Origin: Trema orientale
Taxonomy: Eukaryota > Streptophyta > Magnoliopsida > Rosales > Cannabaceae
Assembly (NCBI GenBank): GCA_002914845.1
Contig: JXTC01000517.1
Coordinates: forward strand, 114,675 to 178,674
Length of the DNA stretch: 64,000 nucleotides
Direction: 5' to 3'
Under the pieces are notes generated by a model that worked only from the letters and a program-made list of their open reading frames with translations, ran no database searches and was not told the DNA's origin. This document shows, piece after piece, positions 58,523 through 64,000 of this stretch. The position numbers and the translations under genes were made by a program. The stretch's first letter is position 1, and every line of letters starts with the position of its first letter.

Positions 58523-61500
58523 TGTGGGGCCCATTTTCAGATCGTACGCCACATGGGTGACGAAGTGGCAAAACAAGTGGCAGGAAATACACCAGCTGAC
58601 GTGTGTACAAGAAAATCACTTAAAAGTCACGTAAGTCGCACGTGACGCGAACGAGCCTGCTGGTCGTCGTGGGCCAAGGCCGAATCCATCCCAGACCCTG
58701 GATGGGTTCAGCCCAATCTGACCCTTGCCCCGACAGCTGGGGGTCAGAAGCCTCAAGGGTCATCCGTCAGAAGACCATTGGAGGCAGCACACAGTCCTAG
58801 ACCCAGACAAGGCATTTAATGTGATCTTGGGTAGATGTGTGCATTGGATAAACCATCCTGACAGAACGGCGGGTTGTCAATGTCCTTCCCTATCGAGCCT
58901 ACACTGGAGGCAGTGACAGAGAGTAAGTCACGTCAATCAAAAGAGATTACAGTAACCTTGGCCCGTGATTTCTGGAGCAAATCATGATGAAAAAAGGTAC
59001 TTAATCTTAGGATTTGGAGTCAACAGGATCCCAATCCTAAAAAAAATATAAATACCACACACGCCCCTCCGAGAAGGATATATGCACATATTAAGAAGAG
59101 AGTTTTGAATATTCTTGCTATCCCTTCTAGTGGACAAATATCTCACTTAAGCATCGGAGAGTCTTTGTAGGTGCAGACCCCCGCCTCTCCGACCCAGTTT
59201 GGAGCCAGAAGGAAGTTGGGATAATAGAGACATGTGGACAGTTGGTGAGTTTCACTCAACAACTCTATTTAGTGGCTAAGTAAATAGATGCATTAAACTC
59301 AAGAATAAATAATTAACTCATCTATGGATATCAAAAACAAATGAAGAAACCAAAATAATTGGATTATATTAGAGGTTTGATTGCCTCCATAGAAATGGAA
59401 TTTAGTTCATAGTCATACAAAGAGAAATACAACTAAAATAACAAACTTGATACACGTTCACTGTAGAAAATAGAAGAGTAAAACAAAAGCAAGAGGACAG
59501 AAAAAAAAACTCTTTTGAAGCTTTCCCAATCTAGTTGTTCTCCCTTGGGTTCTCCTCTTTGTACTGTTTTCTCCTTAGAGTGGCTCTAAACTCTTTGGCT
59601 CTTAGGGTTTTTTCCTCCCTCTCTTAGATGAGTTTAAGAGATGATAAATACTAGAGGTAACAAATCATAATCCCGAAATTCAGCAAGCTGTTGTGTACCT
59701 TTTGGTACTGTAGCAGCAAAATTGGCACTATAGCATAAAGATGGTCGAGTGACTGGCGCTGCGGCGTCATAGATGTTTGAAGGGTGGTGCTACAATATAG
59801 CGCTGTGGCACCATAATACCCAAGAGGCAGTGCCGTGGCGCCTTGGGAGTGGTGCTGCGGCACCACTTTTTGGCACTGGAGCACCATCTTCCTGGAAGAT
59901 TTGGCGCAGTGGCGCTAATCTGGCACTGTAGTGCCCAATTTTCTCTATATTTCTGGCACTGCTATGACTGTATGTGAGTTGGATTGCTACATCATTGGCA
60001 CTGTTATGACTGTATACGAGCTACCAACAGTTTGGCGCCATCTGTGGGAAGCCAAGCGCGAAAGAAGAAGTAAGAATTTCACGACAGCACTTTTCCCGAA
60101 CAAAAGCCATACGATAGCGGATGGCACCCTCGAGAATGACAACAAGGAGTGCGTTGCCCGAAGCGGAAGAGAGACCTCCAGAAGCGCTACCCAGCATGGA
60201 ATAGAAACTAGACCAGATGCTCGCCACTTTGACAGAAGCAAACAAGAAGGTAGAAATGGCCCATGAGGCCGTCCTGGGCCTGAGAGAGGAGATCGCAGAG
60301 GTCCGCCGGGACAACGTTCACCTCGAGGGACTATTGGCAAGCGAGCCGAGAAGCGAACATAGGGATGACTTCGACGAAGAGGTTCAGCAAAAGGTCAGAA
60401 GGCAACACACCCCAGCCAGGGGGGAGATCCCCACGCCCTCAGGATCAGCGGCACTTGAGGAACAGCAAAGCCATACGAGGCTCCCTCAGGCAGAGGCCGT
60501 GACGGATAACCAATGCCTGAGAAGACCGGAAGAAGCGCTTCCCGACTAGAAATGAGTAATGATGGCGGAGCTGAGTAGGAGGTTCGGAGTCCATCACAGC
60601 CAGACCCCCGCCGATCTGGCAGAACAAGCCGTGCGTGGGATCAACCGAACAGCCTTCGCCGATTGGATTCAGCTAGAACCCAAACCGAAGGATTTCATGA
60701 CCCCAATGGTCAGGCCATTATAGGGGAAGACTGACCCCCTCAACCACATATACCAATTCCAGCAAAAGATGGCCCTGGAGACCAGAAACGAGGCAGTAAT
60801 CTGCAAAGTTTTCTCTACCACCCTGGCATGACCGGCCCTATCGTGGTTCAGATAGCTTCCCGGAAAGATCCATAAATGGGTTCGAAGATTTTGCCAAAAT
60901 GTTCTTGAAGCAATACGCGAATGCCAGGAGGCAGCAGAAGACCATACGAGACCTCGACTAGTTGGAGCAATCCGCGAATGAGTCCCCGATGGACTACTTG
61001 ACGCGCTTCTTAGATATGATGTCCATTATACATGATGCCGATACGTTCTAAGCTGCAAGCTCTTTCGTTAGAGGCCTTCAGCCAGGCTCGATGTTATCAG
61101 ACCACTTGCTCCTAAACCTGCCGTACGACATGGCCGACGTCTTGGCAAAATCAGAAGGGGTTTTCAGGGTGCTAGAAAGCCACCAGAAAGCACCCAAGGC
61201 CTCTGCGGCGATCACGACTCTGCCGATGCAGAACCCCTCCACGCAGGGAGCGAAGAGGCTAACACCAGCCCGGGAATCAATGCCAAAGACAGCCCCTAGC
61301 CAGGCCGGCCACGAGAGCAGCAAGGGGAGGAAGACGTTTAAGGACCCCTTGCCGAAGTTCGAGCTTAATACAACGATTGACGTAATCTTCCTACAGAATA
61401 AAAACAAAGGCATTTTTAAAGACTCCCCGAAGTCCGGCGTCCCTGATCATATGAAGAATAAAAACAGAAACTGGCAGTTCCATAGGGATCACGGGCATGA

Positions 61501-64000
61501 CACCATCCACTGCTGTAGCCTTTACGCGCAGGTGATGATGGCGATCCAAGCGGGCAAACTGAAACAGTATGTAAAGGCGAGCGGAGGCCAAGACAAGGGG
61601 GACGCCACGGGAGATAAGGGAAAGTAGACCCAGGCTTCAGGGTCAGGGGAGCAGACTCTAAGGGTAGTGCCAGTAATTGTGGACAGACCAGAACTGAGCC
61701 AGAGTCGAGAAGAAAAGGAGAAACACCATAGAAGAGCCGAGGAGAGGGTGAAGTGTCTGAGGGGTCTGGGGCACTCCGTTAATCACCTGACGACGGAGGA
61801 AAGCTACGCCTCAATCGCCCCCATCGCCTTCACCCAGCAAGATTTGGCCACGGTACGCCTGCCCCATGATGACCCTCTGGTGGTCAAGCTGCAGATCAAT
61901 TCTTCGATGGTGGGAAGAGTCCTGATCGATGGCGGGAGTAGCATCGACATCCTGTTCCTCGGCACGTTCGAAAATATAGGTCTGAACTGAAAAATGCTGA
62001 GGCTGACCTATCGGCCGCTGTTTACCTTCAACAGCAGTAAGGTCAACCCTCTGGGCATCATGACCTTAAAGGTCCACGCCGCCGAGAGATGCCTGGATGT
62101 GGATTTCGTCGTTATCGATTGATCCTCGTTCAACACCATCATGGGGAGAGGATGGATTCACACCATGCATGGAGTTGCGTCCACCCTCTACCAGGTCCTG
62201 AGGTGCCAATCGAGAGATGGCACTTACACAATAGATGTCAAGGGAGACTAGACCTCTACGAGAAAGTTCTTCTCGACCACCCTAAAGGGTGCCGGTGGGA
62301 GCATAAGCGCCTCGACAGGAGATAAATAGCAATCAAAGGACCGTCTGCCAGCGTATATGAAGCAGATCGAAGAGGAGTCTGACAAACCAGACACCACGAT
62401 TGAGGAGCTGGCAACGGTCCCTTTGGAAAAGTCAGAACCAGAGAAGGTAGTCCTGGTAAGGGCTTTGCTGTCTGAAGTAGAGAGTGATGAGCTGGTAGAA
62501 TTCCTTAGACGAAATAGGAACATCTTCGTATGGTCCCATAACGACATGCCTGGGATAGACCCCAGGCACGCCAACCACCACTTGAACATAGACCCCAACT
62601 TTCCTCTAGTCAAGCAGAAGCCCTAAAGGTTCACGCCGGAGAAAAATAGGGCCATCAATAAGGAGGTCGAGAAACTGCTGGAGAACGGCCTAGTCATGGA
62701 ATGTGTATACCCTTGTAGGGTCTCTAACCCAGTGGTGGTGAAAAAGAAAAATAGGGACGATCGAACCTGGATAGACTTTACCAACCTGAATAAAGCCTGC
62801 TCGAAGGACAGTTTTCCCCTGCCAAAGATAGACCAGATGGTGGATGCGATGGAAGAATTCGGCAGAATGAGCTTCCTAGATGCATACTCTGGGTACAACC
62901 AGATCCTCTTTACGAGGAAGACCAGATCCACACAGCATTCATCACGGAGCGAGGCCTGTACTGTTACAAGCGCATGCCTTTTGGTTTGAAAAATGCAGGG
63001 GCGACCTACTAGAGGCTCATGATCAAAATGTTTACTGGGCTGCTGGAGAAGACAATAGAGGTATACATCGAAGACATGATCGTAAAAAGCAAAGAAGCTT
63101 CAGACCATCTGGGACATCTGAACGAGTATTTCCTGGTTTTGAGGCATTACCAGATGTGTCTGAACCCCAAAAAATGCGCTTTTGGGGTATCTTCCGGCCA
63201 GTTCCTGGGGCACATCGTAAGTAGGAGAGGCATCGAAGCTAATCCGACCTAGTTATCCTCGATCACAGACGTGCAAAGACCCTCGACCATCAGAGAGGTC
63301 CAGCGCCTAACCGACAAGATAGCCGCACTCAGTCGGTTTGTCTCTAAAATGTCTGACTGATATAAGCCTTTCTTCCAATGTATAAGGAAAAGCTCCCCGG
63401 TCGTTTGGGGGGAGGAGCAAGACAAAGTACTGGCAGAGCTCAAACAATATTTAAGTCACCCACCCATCTTAGCCTCCCCAGCGGAAGGGCAGCGCCTGTA
63501 TGCTTATTTGGCGGTGTCCGAGGTGGCGATCAGCACCGTGTTGTTCGTCGAGGAAGATGGCAAGCAAAAGCCTATGTTCTATGTAAGCCATATGCTCCTG
63601 GATGTAGAGACACGATACAGTATGGCGAAGAAGCTGGTTCTTGCTTTGGTTACCGCAAAGAAGAGATTAAGGCAGTACTTCGAGGCACATCCGGTCACGG
63701 TGTACACAGACCTCCCCATCTGGCAGATCTTGGCCAAGCCGGACCTCTCAGGGCGACTGACCAAGTAGGCCATCGAGCTGGGGATATACGATATTGAATA
63801 CTAACCTCGGGCGGCAAAGAAAGGGTAGGTCATGGCAGACTTCCTAGTAGAAATCTAGTCCTTCGGTGAACCACATGGCCCGCCGCAGGCACCTTCGACC
63901 TGGGACCTGTCGACCTAGACCCTTTACACCGACGGGTCCACGAATGTCTCAGGGTCAGGCGTCGGAATAGTCCTGCAGACCCCAGCAGGACTCAGGATAG
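58523..64000 (+). mobile_element. Ty3/gypsy element of Tat type, runs off the right edge
   Basis: The 5' LTR is 58523-59261 (TGTGGGGCCC to CTCAACA) with a TATA-like AAATATAAATACC near 59045. A 763-bp insertion follows, then the primer site (TTTGGCGCCATCTGTGGG at 60031). Gag spans about 60090-61627; its C-terminal region reads FHRDHGHDTIHC. Protease (61667-61990, VLIDGGSSIDILFLGT), RT (about 62500-63250, WIDFTNLNKACSKDSFPLPK, FLDAYSGYNQI) and RNase H (about 63450-63770) follow. A second RNase H-like start (TLYTDGSTNVSGSGVGIVLQ, about 63915-63980) is the extra domain typical of the Tat lineage. The coding region is broken at several places, about eight or more. GC content is clearly higher than in the surroundings. 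It inserted into the 53295 copia fossil, so it is younger. Confidence 0.9.
59262..60024. mobile_element. Insertion at the gypsy LTR/primer-site junction
   Basis: Bracketed by CAACA (59257-59261 and 60025-60029). It resembles the A/B/C LTR family in style: a pyrimidine-rich leader with CTCTTAGGGTTTTTTCC near 59600 and a cluster of GGCGCTGCGGC-type words (59755-59990). It ends with a doubled GGCACTG(C/T)TATGACTGTAT phrase (59956 and 59997). It lacks clear TG/CA ends, so the type of element is uncertain. Confidence 0.6.

Noticed and set aside
59931-60340. Overlapping 97-117-aa frames on both strands
   Set aside because: They cross the insertion/primer-site junction and the start of gag; only the plus-strand gag frame has family support.

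Overview
This window is plant nuclear DNA, most likely from a eudicot. It is AT-rich and intron-bearing, and it is packed with plant-type transposons: hAT and Mutator-like elements, L1-type LINEs, tRNA-derived SINEs, Ty1/copia and Ty3/gypsy. The one clear, complete host gene is an IQD calmodulin-binding protein of the IQD16-18 group. A 556-base run of N at 24111-24666 shows this is a draft assembly. No bacterial operon, CRISPR array, rRNA or functional tRNA gene was seen.

Left part (1-22.8 kb). An LTR end fragment (1-285) is followed by a 3.57-kb hAT transposon with both ends and an 8-bp target duplication (494-4063). Next come a SINE, an internally deleted hAT (5519-6142), a Mutator-like MITE inserted in another MITE (6445-7189), a decayed LEA5/SAG21 gene on the minus strand (8359-8892) and a three-unit tandem array (about 9855-13000) that was itself hit by MITEs. 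The five-exon IQD18-like gene is at 16942-19153, with two G-boxes upstream and a duplicated 3' flank. A truncated F-box gene fragment lies at 20259-20438.

Middle (22.8-50.1 kb). A copia element with nearly identical LTRs but a decayed interior lies at 22857-28346. Then comes the most striking structure in the window. A perfect 13-bp duplication (28844-28856 and 50098-50110) brackets about 21 kb. I read this as one small LINE insertion with a twin-priming inversion, later invaded in layers by two LTR-only elements (29005-34605 and 42910-50003) and a copia element (34740-41954). One of the LTR-only elements was in turn invaded by a second LINE (43063-48077). Each layer has its own target duplication, so relative ages can be read.

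Right part (50.1-64 kb). A second copy of the inner Mutator-like MITE (50319-50697) is followed by a third LTR-only copy (from 51398) and a MITE (52952-53175). A minus-strand copia fossil (53295-58522) is interrupted by a solo LTR (54951-57114) that carries its own hAT MITE (56337-56949). A Ty3/gypsy element of the Tat type starts at 58523 and runs off the right edge; its LTR/primer-site junction holds a 763-bp insertion.

The host genes have no visible functional link to each other. The content is a small gene island (about 8-20 kb) inside nested repeats. I found no convincing new molecular system; the novelty is in the structure and history of the nest. All element calls rest on reading repeats, termini and protein motifs by eye.
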